Source: Pelagomonas calceolata
Taxonomy: Eukaryota; Sar; Pelagophyceae; Pelagomonadales; Pelagomonadaceae
Assembly: GCA_918797485.1 (NCBI GenBank)
Contig: CAKKNE010000003.1
Span: 1,984,001 to 2,048,000, forward strand
Direction: 5' to 3'
Length of the DNA: 64,000 bases
Under the pieces are notes generated by a model. The model saw only the letters and a list, made by a program, of their open reading frames with translations. It was not told the DNA's origin and ran no database searches. Position numbers and translations under genes: made by a program. Shown here piece after piece: positions 51,698 through 60,291 of the stretch (the stretch's first letter is position 1; each line of letters begins with the position of its first letter).

Positions 51698-52141
51698 CTA
51701 GTATTTAAACGTGTCCCCATCCTCGGCCGCGGGCGGGAACGTGCCCTGATCCTCGGCGGCGGGCGGCGCACCCGGCGGAGTGGTCGCCTCAAACAACTCG
51801 TCGACCTCGTTGGACGTGACGCGGTTAACGCGTGGGACGGGCTCGATGACGACGTTTCGCGGCGACGCGATGATGGCCGCCGACGGGCCGCGGCCGAAGC
51901 CCTGGCGTTGAGGTGGCGGAGTCGGGGCTCGAGATGCCCGCGGTCTGAGCTCCGGCGGATCGATGACGCTGAGGATTGCGTCCTCGAGTGGTGGAGAATG
52001 TGGCGACTCCGGCAAGGGCGCCGCGCCCGCCATGTCGGCCGGCGAGGACGGCTCCTCGGTGGAGCTCGGCGGAGACATCCGTGACCACGACGGCCGCGGC
52101 TCGGCGGCCGCCTCCTCCTCCTCGGCGGCGCCTCCGAACAA
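51698..52141 (-). CDS. Pro/Ser-rich hypothetical protein, start uncertain
   Basis: At least 147 codons open, no family. An acidic and Ser/Pro-rich first half is followed by PRASRAPTPPPQRQGFGRGPS and VIEPVPRVNRVTSNEVDELFEATTPP. The frame begins with TTG; the first ATGs lie at codons 22 and 37, and upstream sequence stays open (encoding FWKRLFGG) until a stop, so an upstream exon is possible. Low-complexity but codon use resembles the neighbours. Confidence 0.45.
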   Translation of the reverse strand: MFGGAAEEEEAAAEPRPSWSRMSPPSSTEEPSSPADMAGAAPLPESPHSPPLEDAILSVIDPPELRPRASRAPTPPPQRQGFGRGPSAAIIASPRNVVIEPVPRVNRVTSNEVDELFEATTPPGAPPAAEDQGTFPPAAEDGDTFKY

Positions 52142-52600
52142 ACGTTTCCAGAAGGGCGACGGAGGCGGCGGCGCCGGGGATGGCGATGCGAAATTTCGAT
52201 TGTGGCAGCTTTATCGGCCCTTAGCGTCCGTTTGCGTCGTCGGCGTATCTGTGGCTTCAGGTGGGGCCTCGACGCGCGAGCGGAGCACTCAGCCCTCTAT
52301 GTTTAGCAGGTCCGTCTCGAGCCCAAGAGCAAGCTTGTAAGGGCGTGTAAGTATACCTACTTAAGGTACTGTATGGTACCCCTTGCAGAGAGCCCCACAC
52401 ATGATTGCTCTTAATTAACCGGCGCAAGGATATATATATATATCTTTATATGCGTATATATACGCGCTGCGCATGCGCGTGTGACATCCATACGTGAGAC
52501 GCTAGTACGCAGCGACAGCCGACCGACTTCGATATCAAATCCGTTACACCGGGGGGGAGCGCGCCGGGGCCACGCGCTGGGAATGGGAAGGGCAAGCGCG
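52142..52600. other. Spacer with AT microsatellite, no gene
   Basis: 459 bases. A TA/ATATA-rich stretch at about 52429-52466 includes two short ATATATA runs around CTTTATATGCG. No gene or palindrome. Confidence 0.55.
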
Positions 52601-55414
52601 TCAGCCCTTGCCCGTGTAGGCGACGTCCGGCGTGATCGGCACGTTCGCCTTGCCGCCCGACAGCATGGCGGCCTCTTCCGCCGCGGACGGAGGAGCTAAT
52701 AGTTCGAACGGCAATTTCTCGCCCTTGTAGAACTTGTGCGCGAACCACGAGCCGATCGCGCACATGAGCGCGCCGACGCCAACGACGATGCCCTCCAGAA
52801 GCATCATGAAGACTCCGCCGACGCCCTTGACGTCGTCGAGGTTGGCTCGCGATTTCGGGTTAGGGGTCGACTTGATGAACGCGACGTGGGGAGCGTCGTC
52901 GTCCGCGGAGTCGTAGTTCTCCCCTGTGTGGAATTGACCAGTGAGTCGGGTCGCATCGATGGCGTGAAGGAAGGCGCCGTCAAACGTGATTCCGCACGGG
53001 CAAAAACAGTCATAATCGTCGTCCCAGTAGTTCTCATCGTCGTCCCACCAGCCGTCGTCGTCGAACGTCGTGAAGTTGCCCTTAGAAGCAGGGCCGCAAT
53101 CATGACAATCTGTGCCCAAATCGCACAGCCCGGACGTTCGTGTGTCGTCGCAGTAGTCATCGTTCGCCCACTGGCACGTGTTCGTGCACTCCACGGTCGG
53201 CGCGTCCGGATCAGCTCCCCCGCAATCCGTACAATCCGTGCCCTTCTCGCACACGGGAGCCAAAAAGTCGTCGTCGTCGTCACCGTACCCGTAATAGTCG
53301 TACCCATACCCGCCGTAGTAATCATCATCATACCCGTAGAACCCGCCATAATCGTCATCGAAGACCTCCCTATCTTCACCGGCGGACCCGTCGTCACAAA
53401 CGCCATCCAGCGCCCACTCACAACTATCGTCGCAGACGGCGCCCGACGGGTCCGGGAAGACCCTCGCGACGATCGCGCCGTCGTCCTCCATGACGACCTC
53501 GCCGGCACCGGTATCGATCTTGGTCACGTAGATGGACACGGGCTTGCCGTCGTCTTTCGTCTTGGCCGGCGCCCAGGACTTGCCCTCCTTGAGGATGAGG
53601 ACCATCTCGGCCATTTCCACGCTTTCGACTTCATATGAACTGCGCGACGTCGGTCGCAACGTCAACTCGGTGCCGTCCAATGAGAAACCAGAACCTTGGA
53701 CAATGAGTCGCTTCGTGTGCGTCGCGTAGATCTTGCGCTCGGAAGCTTCGATCGTCGGGTCCGCGAGCACCGTCGCCACCACAATACCTTGGCCGTAGGC
53801 CAATTCGACGGGCGCGTCGGAGCCGCACTGGATCGAGGTTAAGTAGAGCGGCCCGGCCTCGTAGCGCCACTTCTTGTGCGACTTGAGGGTTAATGACAAC
53901 TTCTCCGAGGTCGCTCGCGTGATGGAGTAGTCCACGCCGTCGGTCAAAGGAGGCTGGAACGTTAATGAGGGCCCCTGGCAGAAGCTCGAGCCCTGGATTT
54001 CCAGCTTTCTAATAGCAGCGGTCTGGTAGAGGATCTGCGAGGCCGTACGAGCCACCGTCAACCCCGAAGGATGATCATCGGCGTCGGACGCGACGTGGGC
54101 CACAGCAACAGGCTGGAAGCGCTTGAACGCGCCGGCGCCCGTGTCCACGCCCACGACGCGCAGGATGCCCGTGTTCGGCGCCCACTTCCTGCCATCAAGT
54201 AACGAGATGAGCAAGTGCGTCCGGTTGAAGACCATCATGACGTAGTCGATGCCCACTTGCAGCGGGGGGTCGAAATCTAATTTGGTACCATAAGCCCCGC
54301 GCGTGAAGCCGCGCCCGGTCACCCACAATTCATGAGTGTGCGTCTGGTAGACGGTCTGCTGGGGGTTCGCCGTGATGGCCGGGTCCTCGAAGATCGTGGC
54401 CACCGTGCGGCCCTTCTTGGCTTCCGTCGGGCCGACCGGCACGAGGCCGACGCCGGCGTTGACCGCTAGTAGCTTGAGAGGTCCCGGCAGGTTCGCCGGG
54501 TTCGACCGCCACACGGAACCGGGCTTCAGGGACAACGTCAAGGCACTGCCCGACGCCTTGGTGATCGTGTAGTTCACGCCTTTGCCTCTCAGACTGTTGC
54601 CCCACTTCAGGGTGTTCAGGGAAATCGTGTTGTTGAAGCCCGAGCCGCGCACGGTCAGCTCGGGGTCTCCTTGATAGAGCTTGTGGTCCGCGGCACTTTC
54701 GACCGTGACGCCATGGGCACCTAAGTCGACCTGGACCTCGGCCACCGTCACGCCGCCGTACTTGGCGTCGATGCGCAGATCACCCGCACCGGTATCAATC
54801 CTCCTCAACTTAAGAGGACCGGGCTCGCCGTCGCTCCGCCACTTCCGGCCCGAGCGCAGCATGAGCTGCATGTGCGTCGACGAGCGCGTATTAAGCATGT
54901 AGTCTACGTCTTTCTCCAGGGGCGGGTCGAAGATGAGCTCCATGGTCTTGGCTCGGAAGCCCGTGCCGTTGATGTTGAAGCGCGTCGTGCCGGTCATGTA
55001 GATGACCTTTTCGCCGCCGTGCATGACGGTCGGCGTCGGGATCACCCGCGCGATGACCGTAGGGCTCTCGAGCTGGTTCATATTTCCTTTCCGGTCATCT
55101 ATCAACGACGAAAGATACAAATCGGTACCCTCATCCGAAGCGAGGGGCCAGGACTTGCCCGCTACTAAGTTAATTGCGAGTGCGTCATCCGACAGCACCT
55201 GCACCTTGTAGTCCGTCTTGGGCATCGTCGGCACGAACTGGAGGTTCAGGTGTTCGCCCGTGCCCGCGGCGCCGAAGCCGTTGCCCTTTAAGCGCAGCTT
55301 TTGCGTTACGGTACTGTAGATGGGGCTCGGCCGCGCCTCGACGTGCACGGCGGCCGCGGCGTCGGCGGCGCGGAGCTGCGCCAGCGCCGCCACGAGGGCC
55401 AGCGCGCGCGCCAT
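52601..55414 (-). CDS. Large repeat-bearing type I membrane protein with CDDG-type Cys modules
   Basis: 937 residues as an open frame, 913 if the 72-base introner is spliced. After a signal peptide (1-19), about six related 90-100-residue units follow, each with KLxIxGxGF, then L..DPPL..GVDY, LSLxxGxKW, P(L)xLxxIDTGAG, and V.VA.V. They resemble immunoglobulin-like IPT folds but are not assigned to a family. Next come two Cys modules of the form C-x3-C-x2-A-x2-D-x-CDD...GTDCxDCG, separated by a Tyr/Asp/Gly-rich loop (DDYYGGYGYD). A C-terminal helix (about 865-890; LLEGIVVGVGALMCAIGSWF) is the membrane anchor. A cell-surface role is likely. Confidence 0.72.
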   Translation of the reverse strand: MARALALVAALAQLRAADAAAAVHVEARPSPIYSTVTQKLRLKGNGFGAAGTGEHLNLQFVPTMPKTDYKVQVLSDDALAINLVAGKSWPLASDEGTDLYLSSLIDDRKGNMNQLESPTVIARVIPTPTVMHGGEKVIYMTGTTRFNINGTGFRAKTMELIFDPPLEKDVDYMLNTRSSTHMQLMLRSGRKWRSDGEPGPLKLRRIDTGAGDLRIDAKYGGVTVAEVQVDLGAHGVTVESAADHKLYQGDPELTVRGSGFNNTISLNTLKWGNSLRGKGVNYTITKASGSALTLSLKPGSVWRSNPANLPGPLKLLAVNAGVGLVPVGPTEAKKGRTVATIFEDPAITANPQQTVYQTHTHELWVTGRGFTRGAYGTKLDFDPPLQVGIDYVMMVFNRTHLLISLLDGRKWAPNTGILRVVGVDTGAGAFKRFQPVAVAHVASDADDHPSGLTVARTASQILYQTAAIRKLEIQGSSFCQGPSLTFQPPLTDGVDYSITRATSEKLSLTLKSHKKWRYEAGPLYLTSIQCGSDAPVELAYGQGIVVATVLADPTIEASERKIYATHTKRLIVQGSGFSLDGTELTLRPTSRSSYEVESVEMAEMVLILKEGKSWAPAKTKDDGKPVSIYVTKIDTGAGEVVMEDDGAIVARVFPDPSGAVCDDSCEWALDGVCDDGSAGEDREVFDDDYGGFYGYDDDYYGGYGYDYYGYGDDDDDFLAPVCEKGTDCTDCGGADPDAPTVECTNTCQWANDDYCDDTRTSGLCDLGTDCHDCGPASKGNFTTFDDDGWWDDDENYWDDDYDCFCPCGITFDGAFLHAIDATRLTGQFHTGENYDSADDDAPHVAFIKSTPNPKSRANLDDVKGVGGVFMMLLEGIVVGVGALMCAIGSWFAHKFYKGEKLPFELLAPPSAAEEAAMLSGGKANVPITPDVAYTGKG
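52924..52999 (-). mobile_element. In-frame introner, likely GC-AG intron (52924-52995)
   Basis: Minus strand: 5' end CCGTGCGGAATCACG, 3' end GGTCAATTCCACACAG, core TTCACGCCATCGATGCGAC inside. With a GC donor at 52995 exactly 72 bases (24 codons) are removed and the frame is unchanged; with the nearby GT (52997) the frame breaks. It has no stop, so unspliced mRNA also encodes protein. Confidence 0.75.
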
Positions 55415-56001
55415 CGCGTCGTCTAGGGCTCGCGGCCCTGTTTTCCCCTGCTTTTTAGCTGGCTGCCCCGGTCTTCACCACGGGACGGCCGCTGCCGGGC
55501 TGCGGCGCTGCCTTCGGGCGCTGGTCTCGCAGCTTCCTGCGAGGTGCCCTTTGGCGGCGCGGGCCCCCTTTCCCCTTGCAAATAAAAGGCGTCGCGGGCT
55601 TGGCAAGCAGCAAATAATTATTTCGTGCGGGGCGTCGTTTTTCCGTGGTTGATCCGTCTTTCCTTGTCCTTTGTGATGGGAGGGGTCGCGGGGGGCTGCG
55701 GTCCCGGTTTTTTGTGCAGGGGGGCGTTTTGGGTGTTGCTGCCTTGCTGCGCTCCTCCCAGCCCTCGTGCTGCGCTTGGAGATGACGCCTGCGCACGGAT
55801 CGGCCTACAAGAAGAGGGGTCGTTCGACGAAGAGTTTGGGCCAACACAGTCAGTGCCATCAAGTTTGTTGCGCTGCTGCTCACGCGGCCACAACATAATT
55901 CCAATTGACATAAGTTCGGCAACACTGTGCAATCAACCGCTCCTCAACGTGTCCAAGAGCACAAGTCGTTTGCGCATCGTCAGCGCGAGCACTCAAGCAC
56001 C
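55415..56001. other. Divergent promoter region, no gene seen
   Basis: 587 bases between ATGs at 55414 (minus) and 56002 (plus). Frames on the minus strand (Lys/Arg/Pro-rich) lack a plausible start or family. No palindrome or introner core. Confidence 0.5.
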
Positions 56002-57381
56002 ATGGCCAGCAGTGCTCTCATCCTCGCGCTCTGCGCATTGACCGCGTCCTCACTGGCGCCCGTCAAAGCGCCGGCGTCGACGCAACCACGCAACAACATC
56101 TTGAGCGTTCCCGAGCGCATCGCGCAAAAGCGCCAGGAGCTCGGCGACCGCCTCCCCTTCACGACGGAGCAGATTGACATCGAAGAAGACACTACAACAA
56201 TTGGCTCGTTAGAGGTGCCGTCCGTCGCGCTAGGCACGATCTCCTGGACGCCCGAGAAGGAGCGAACGGGCTTCCGGCCCGGAGATAGATTAGACGGCAA
56301 GGTCGGCACGGAGGAGGCGAGGGCCGCCGTCGCGACCGCTGCCTTAGAGGAGGGCCTCACGTTCTTCGACACGGCAGAACGCTACTCTGTCGGCGTGGGC
56401 GAGACCTTACTCGCGGACGCGCTGGCGGACGGCGCCGAGTACATCACAAGAGAAATGGAGACCGACGTCAGTGTAGGCGAGGCCTACCTCGCGGACACGC
56501 TGGCCGCCGGCGAAGAGTGGTTCATGAGCGCGAAGCAGGACACCGTGGTGGCCACGAAGTTCACGCCGACGCCATGGCGGCGGGGCGCGCAATCTGTGGT
56601 GGATGCTTGTGAGGCCTCTCGGAAAAGGTTAGGCGTGGAGCAGATCGATTTATATCAAATCCACATGCCCGACGTCGTCCAGCCCGGTAGGTTCTTCGGC
56701 TTTGTTGAGTGCAAAGATGAAGAGTACTGGGAAGGGTTGGCGCGGTGCGTCGAACTAGGCCTCGTGAAGGAGATCGGCGTGTCGAACTACGGTCCTTCAC
56801 TACTTAGGAAATGTAGTGCGTTCATGGCCAAGCGTGGCCTGAAGCTAGCTTCGAACCAGATCCACTATTCATTACTCGCTAGAAACAAGGGCAACAACCA
56901 GGCCACCGTCGATGCGGCCAATGAATTGGGGATTAAAACATTGGCGTACTACCCGCTGGCCATGGGTCTGTTGACGGATAAAGGCGATCAGAGGACGGGC
57001 GCTCTCGAGCACTACGCGACGGGCGGCACGGGCTTTATCGGGTTTCCGTTCCTCGCGAAGAATCAGGTCAGAGTGCCTGAAGGCGGCGTCAAGCCGTTGC
57101 TGGATGAATTAAGGGCCGTCGGCGCCGAGCGCGGCAAGACGGTGACGCAAGTCGCCCTCAACTGGATCATGGGGTCGGGAGTGATACCGATAGCCGGCGC
57201 GACGACGGAGAAATATGTACGCGACGCCGCCGGCGCGCGCGGCTGGCGCCTCACGGCTGACGAGCGGCGGCGGCTCGAGGACGCGGCGGACGCGCTGGGC
57301 TTTGAATTTCAAGGCACGTTCGCGAAGCGCGTCGACGGCAAGTTCGTCGGCTACGGCGTCGAGGAGTGGCGCCTCGACTGA
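56002..57381 (+). CDS. Aldo-keto reductase, signal-peptide-bearing (probably plastid)
   Basis: 459 residues. The signal peptide ends near ASSLAPVKAP, plastid-type. The AKR barrel has all four catalytic residues: Asp and Tyr in TFFDTAERYSVG, Lys in VVATKFTPTP, His in LYQIHMPD. SNYGPSLLRKC, ASNQIHYSLLAR and PIAGATTEKYVRDAAGA complete the NADPH site. Between the Asp-Tyr and Lys motifs there is a roughly 30-residue repeat: SVGVGETLLADALADGAE is followed by SVGEAYLADTLAAGEEW, an apparent internal duplication in a loop. Similar plant and algal AKRs reduce reactive carbonyls; the substrate is not determinable. Confidence 0.87.
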   Translation: MASSALILALCALTASSLAPVKAPASTQPRNNILSVPERIAQKRQELGDRLPFTTEQIDIEEDTTTIGSLEVPSVALGTISWTPEKERTGFRPGDRLDGKVGTEEARAAVATAALEEGLTFFDTAERYSVGVGETLLADALADGAEYITREMETDVSVGEAYLADTLAAGEEWFMSAKQDTVVATKFTPTPWRRGAQSVVDACEASRKRLGVEQIDLYQIHMPDVVQPGRFFGFVECKDEEYWEGLARCVELGLVKEIGVSNYGPSLLRKCSAFMAKRGLKLASNQIHYSLLARNKGNNQATVDAANELGIKTLAYYPLAMGLLTDKGDQRTGALEHYATGGTGFIGFPFLAKNQVRVPEGGVKPLLDELRAVGAERGKTVTQVALNWIMGSGVIPIAGATTEKYVRDAAGARGWRLTADERRRLEDAADALGFEFQGTFAKRVDGKFVGYGVEEWRLD

Positions 57382-57485
57382 ATTCGATCGGTAATGTATA
57401 TCTTGTTCACTTAATCACATCTCGCCCGCCCCCGCGCCATCGAAACTGCGCCTGCTCGATGGCGTGGAGGGTGGCGCGCACGATC
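57382..57485. mobile_element. Introner core hairpin in convergent spacer
   Basis: CGCGCCATCGA (57433) and TCGATGGCGTGG (57456) form an inverted repeat with a short loop between convergent genes. Confidence 0.6.
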
Positions 57486-58214
57486 CTAGACGAACTCTGC
57501 CTCCGAGTCCTCGTCCACGCCGTCCACGTTGTTCTCCTCGAGCGGCGCCGGCGCCGCCGCGTACGTCACGTCCGCGCGGCGGCGCTTGCCCGTGATGATG
57601 TTCGACAGGTCCATGCCGTTGTCGTCCTCCTCCATTTGGTCGCGCTGGCGCTTCGCTGCTTTTATTTCCTTAGCCTGCGTGGAACGGAGCGTCGCCAGGC
57701 CTGCCGCGGCTCTCGTGCGGCCGCATCGACGGCGTCGAGGCGGCGCGGCATCGCATCGACGCCGTCGCGGCGACCACGCCATCCTGAAGTTCGTTTCCCA
57801 CGCTGAGTCACTGACGGTCGGCGCCTCCCCCGAAATCTCGTAGCCCTTGGCCACGAGGCGCTCCTTGAGCTCGGCGGCCTTCGCGTCGGCGTCGAGGTCC
57901 TTGAGGCCTTTGAACAGCGTCGGCCCCGCGCGCACCGCCTGCCCCATCTTCTTCAGCTGCACAATGCGCGCGTCCTCGGTCGATTCCGGCTTAGCTTTTT
58001 TGGCCGGCGGCTTCTTTTCCTTGGCCGGCGTCGGCGGGTCGATCAGTAAAGTGACGTAGGCCGTGAGCTCCTCCTTGAGCGGCTTGAGGGCGTCCTTCTC
58101 GAGCCCCAGCGACTTCTCGAGCGTCCGGCGCACGGTCTTGACGGTCATCGTCTGCTTGTCCGCCTTCGCGACGATCTTTTTGATCTTTTTCTTGTGCTCG
58201 GCGGTGAGTTCCAT
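57486..58214 (-). CDS. DEK-C domain protein with an embedded introner
   Basis: 242 residues as an open frame, 199 if a 129-base in-frame introner is removed. Residues about 1-58 (KKIKKIVAKADKQTMTVKTV, LEKSLGLEKDALKPLKEELT) form a DEK C-terminal-type helical domain that binds DNA. A Lys/Pro linker and a second helical segment (IVQLKKMGQAVRAGPTLFKGL, AAELKERLVAKGYEI) follow, then a nuclear basic/acidic tail (KEIKAAKRQRDQMEE, GKRRRADVTY). A chromatin protein is likely. The segment between TVSDS and AKEIKAAKRQ is Arg-rich and of introner origin, so the spliced 199-residue form is probably the real one. Confidence 0.72.
   Translation of the reverse strand: MELTAEHKKKIKKIVAKADKQTMTVKTVRRTLEKSLGLEKDALKPLKEELTAYVTLLIDPPTPAKEKKPPAKKAKPESTEDARIVQLKKMGQAVRAGPTLFKGLKDLDADAKAAELKERLVAKGYEISGEAPTVSDSAWETNFRMAWSPRRRRCDAAPPRRRRCGRTRAAAGLATLRSTQAKEIKAAKRQRDQMEEDDNGMDLSNIITGKRRRADVTYAAAPAPLEENNVDGVDEDSEAEFV
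57675..57803 (-). mobile_element. In-frame introner in the DEK-C gene, likely GC-AG intron
   Basis: Minus strand GCGTGGGAAACGAAC at the 5' end and GTTCCACGCAG at the 3' end; three core copies inside (GATGGCGTGG, CGACGGCGTCGATGCG, CGACGCCGTCGATGCGG). The 129 bases equal 43 codons without a stop. A GC donor at 57803 keeps frame; the GT at 57801 does not. Confidence 0.72.
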
Positions 58215-58574
58215 CGTCGCGCGTCAATTTGTTTGTAGTGCGGAGCGAGGTGACGCGTTTTTGAAGTTGCCGCTAGTAACTACCAGTGCGTGGTTACGTA
58301 AATTGCTATTCGCGTGACAAATGGCGCCGCGCGTTTTGAAATACAGGTTTGAAAGCAGCTACAGTGCGAGGCTGCGCACTCAGTGGTGCCGGGCGCAGTG
58401 CTCTCGCTTCTGGCGTGAGGCGTAGGAGATATTGAGCGCAGTCTGTGCGCGCTGTGCTATAGCCCAGGAAGCAGCCGGTGCTGATCTACAGCCGCGGGAC
58501 GCTGCGCTTGGCGCGCTTGCTAGTGCCTTTACAGGCCGCTAGTACGCCATCGCCGCACCGTTCACAAACTAATT
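58215..58574. other. Spacer with palindrome copy, no gene
   Basis: 360 bases between minus-strand genes; only palindrome copy 15 is recognised. Confidence 0.55.
58519..58543 (-). promoter_or_regulatory. Hyphenated palindrome copy 15
   Basis: Reverse orientation, arms GCTAGTGCC and GCCGCTAGT around TTTACAG. It is about 305 bases upstream of the minus ATG at 58214. Confidence 0.8.
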
Positions 58575-59957
58575 TTACGACACCTCCGACGCCTCGTCCT
58601 GAAAGAACCGCGGCGACACCGCGCCGCCGAGGTGCGAGATGGGCACGTAGCCGCACCGCGGCTCGCCCTCGCCGTCGTCGACGGCGACCGCGAAGACCCA
58701 GCCCGACGCGTCCGCGAGGTGCGCCGTCCGCACGAGCAGCGCCTGGTCCCGCTCGATGCTCAACTCCTGGTCGCCGTCGCCAGTGAACGCGTGCGCGGCT
58801 CTCACGAACGTCTCGGCGTTGCCGGCGAAGGGGTCAAATGGCAGCGGCGCCGGGGCCGGCGCTTCCACAGGTTGAGGCCTTGCCATCGAGGGCAGCGCCG
58901 CCCGCGCGTCCTCCAATCGTCGCTGGGCCTCCCGCACCTCCGCTTCCAGGCGCTCCTGGGCGGCGCGGACCTCGGCCTCGAGCGTGGCCACGGCACTCGT
59001 CCGTCGTCTCGTAAGATTGCCGCGGGCCACGCGTTGGAGAGCCGTCGCCGCGTCGCGGGCCGTCGTCGGCGGCGGCGGCGCGCGGCGCGGCCGGTCGGCC
59101 GGCCGCTCCAGCGACTTTCGCAGCTGCTGGACGGCCTTGGACGGCGATTGGGGAGCCGGCGCCTCCTGGACCGCATCGCGCGTCGCCAGCTCCCGTTCCA
59201 ACTCTTCCACACGCCGCTGCAGCGCCGCCGTCACGTCGCGCCGCACCGCCGCCTCCTCGCGCTCCACTTCAGCCGCTAATCGAGCGCGCTCCGCCTCAGC
59301 AGCGCGCCGATCCGCCGCGCGCCGCGCCCGTCGCAACGCAGCGACGTCCTCGGCGACTCGCCTCGCTTCCTCATCAAGTTCCCGTTCCCGCCGCTCCTCG
59401 ACGGCCTTCAGCCGCGCCGCCAGCGCGTTCGTGGCGCCCAAGAGGACGCCCTCATCCTCATCCTCGACAAAGACCTCCTGCTCCTCCTCCTCGGACGGTG
59501 ACACCTTTGCTGGAAGCTCGGTGTAGTCCGTCGAGGCGCGCCACCAGGGCCCCCTCGGCGCGTCGCGCTGTGCGCGCCAAGTTAACGCACACCGCTCGAC
59601 GTAGTCGACGGCGACCGCACCGGGGCCCAGTTCCCTCATCACATGGTTTCCTAGCTCGCCATAGCTCGTTAAGTGAGACGTGTCGACGGCGCCATCCACA
59701 GTATTGGCATCGGCGACCCTCAACACCTCGGCCACCAACGCGTCGTCGTCGTCGGGCTCGTCCAGCGCCGCGACGGCCTCCCTCCAAGCGTCCGCCGCGG
59801 CCTCGGCATCCCCAAAACCCTTATTATCGGGGCGGTGCACGTCGACCACCACATTCGTTGAATCACCGGTGCCGTAGGGGTCCTCGTCGAGCCACTTCGT
59901 GAATAGTTCGCGGGCGAGAGGAACCCCATTGAGATAAACTGGGCCTGTCGGCCGCAT
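58575..59957 (-). CDS. Coiled-coil, IQ-motif and SH3-domain protein
   Basis: 460 residues from the ATG before RPTGPVYLNGVPL. A head region (about 1-150) without a known fold includes DPYGTGDSTNVVVDVHRPDN. A charged coiled coil (about 185-300) follows. ATALQRVARGNLTRRR (about 325-345) is an IQ-type calmodulin-binding motif, then more coiled coil. The last 70 residues form an SH3 domain (VRAAHAFTGDGDQELSIERD, ALLVRT, WVFAVAV, CGYVPISHL) with ALYDY-like and SxxY-like elements. A cytoskeletal or endocytic adaptor is the best guess. Divergent from the AlkB gene. Confidence 0.75.
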   Translation of the reverse strand: MRPTGPVYLNGVPLARELFTKWLDEDPYGTGDSTNVVVDVHRPDNKGFGDAEAAADAWREAVAALDEPDDDDALVAEVLRVADANTVDGAVDTSHLTSYGELGNHVMRELGPGAVAVDYVERCALTWRAQRDAPRGPWWRASTDYTELPAKVSPSEEEEQEVFVEDEDEGVLLGATNALAARLKAVEERRERELDEEARRVAEDVAALRRARRAADRRAAEAERARLAAEVEREEAAVRRDVTAALQRRVEELERELATRDAVQEAPAPQSPSKAVQQLRKSLERPADRPRRAPPPPTTARDAATALQRVARGNLTRRRTSAVATLEAEVRAAQERLEAEVREAQRRLEDARAALPSMARPQPVEAPAPAPLPFDPFAGNAETFVRAAHAFTGDGDQELSIERDQALLVRTAHLADASGWVFAVAVDDGEGEPRCGYVPISHLGGAVSPRFFQDEASEVS

Positions 59958-60192
59958 GGTGCTGCCAAAACGCTGCCCGCGTCGAGGCTGGGCGCCGGCG
60001 TGGCACGGACTCCCGCTGCCTGGCGCTTGCGAGGACGGCGTAGGCTTTACCAGCCTTCCGAGCCACTTTTTTAGCACCTCGAGGACGCAAACCGGCGCTC
60101 GCGGGCAGCCCACTAGGATCATCATTCGAGGGTCCGAAGTAATGGTCTTCGGTGGGGACGGAAAGGCATGCCGTCGACGGCATCTGTTCACA

Positions 60193-60215
60193 GCTAGCGG
60201 CCTTAAGACACTAGC
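60193..60215 (+). promoter_or_regulatory. Hyphenated palindrome copy 16
   Basis: Arms GCTAGCGGC and GACACTAGC around CTTAA, followed by AAG. It is 236 bases from the minus ATG (59957) and 77 from the plus ATG (60292). Confidence 0.84.
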
Positions 60216-60291
60216 AAGCCAGGGTCACGAGCAGCTAGGGCATTTAGCGCTGCGAATTTGGGTGTTCAGCTGGCTTAAATCTACTCTACAA

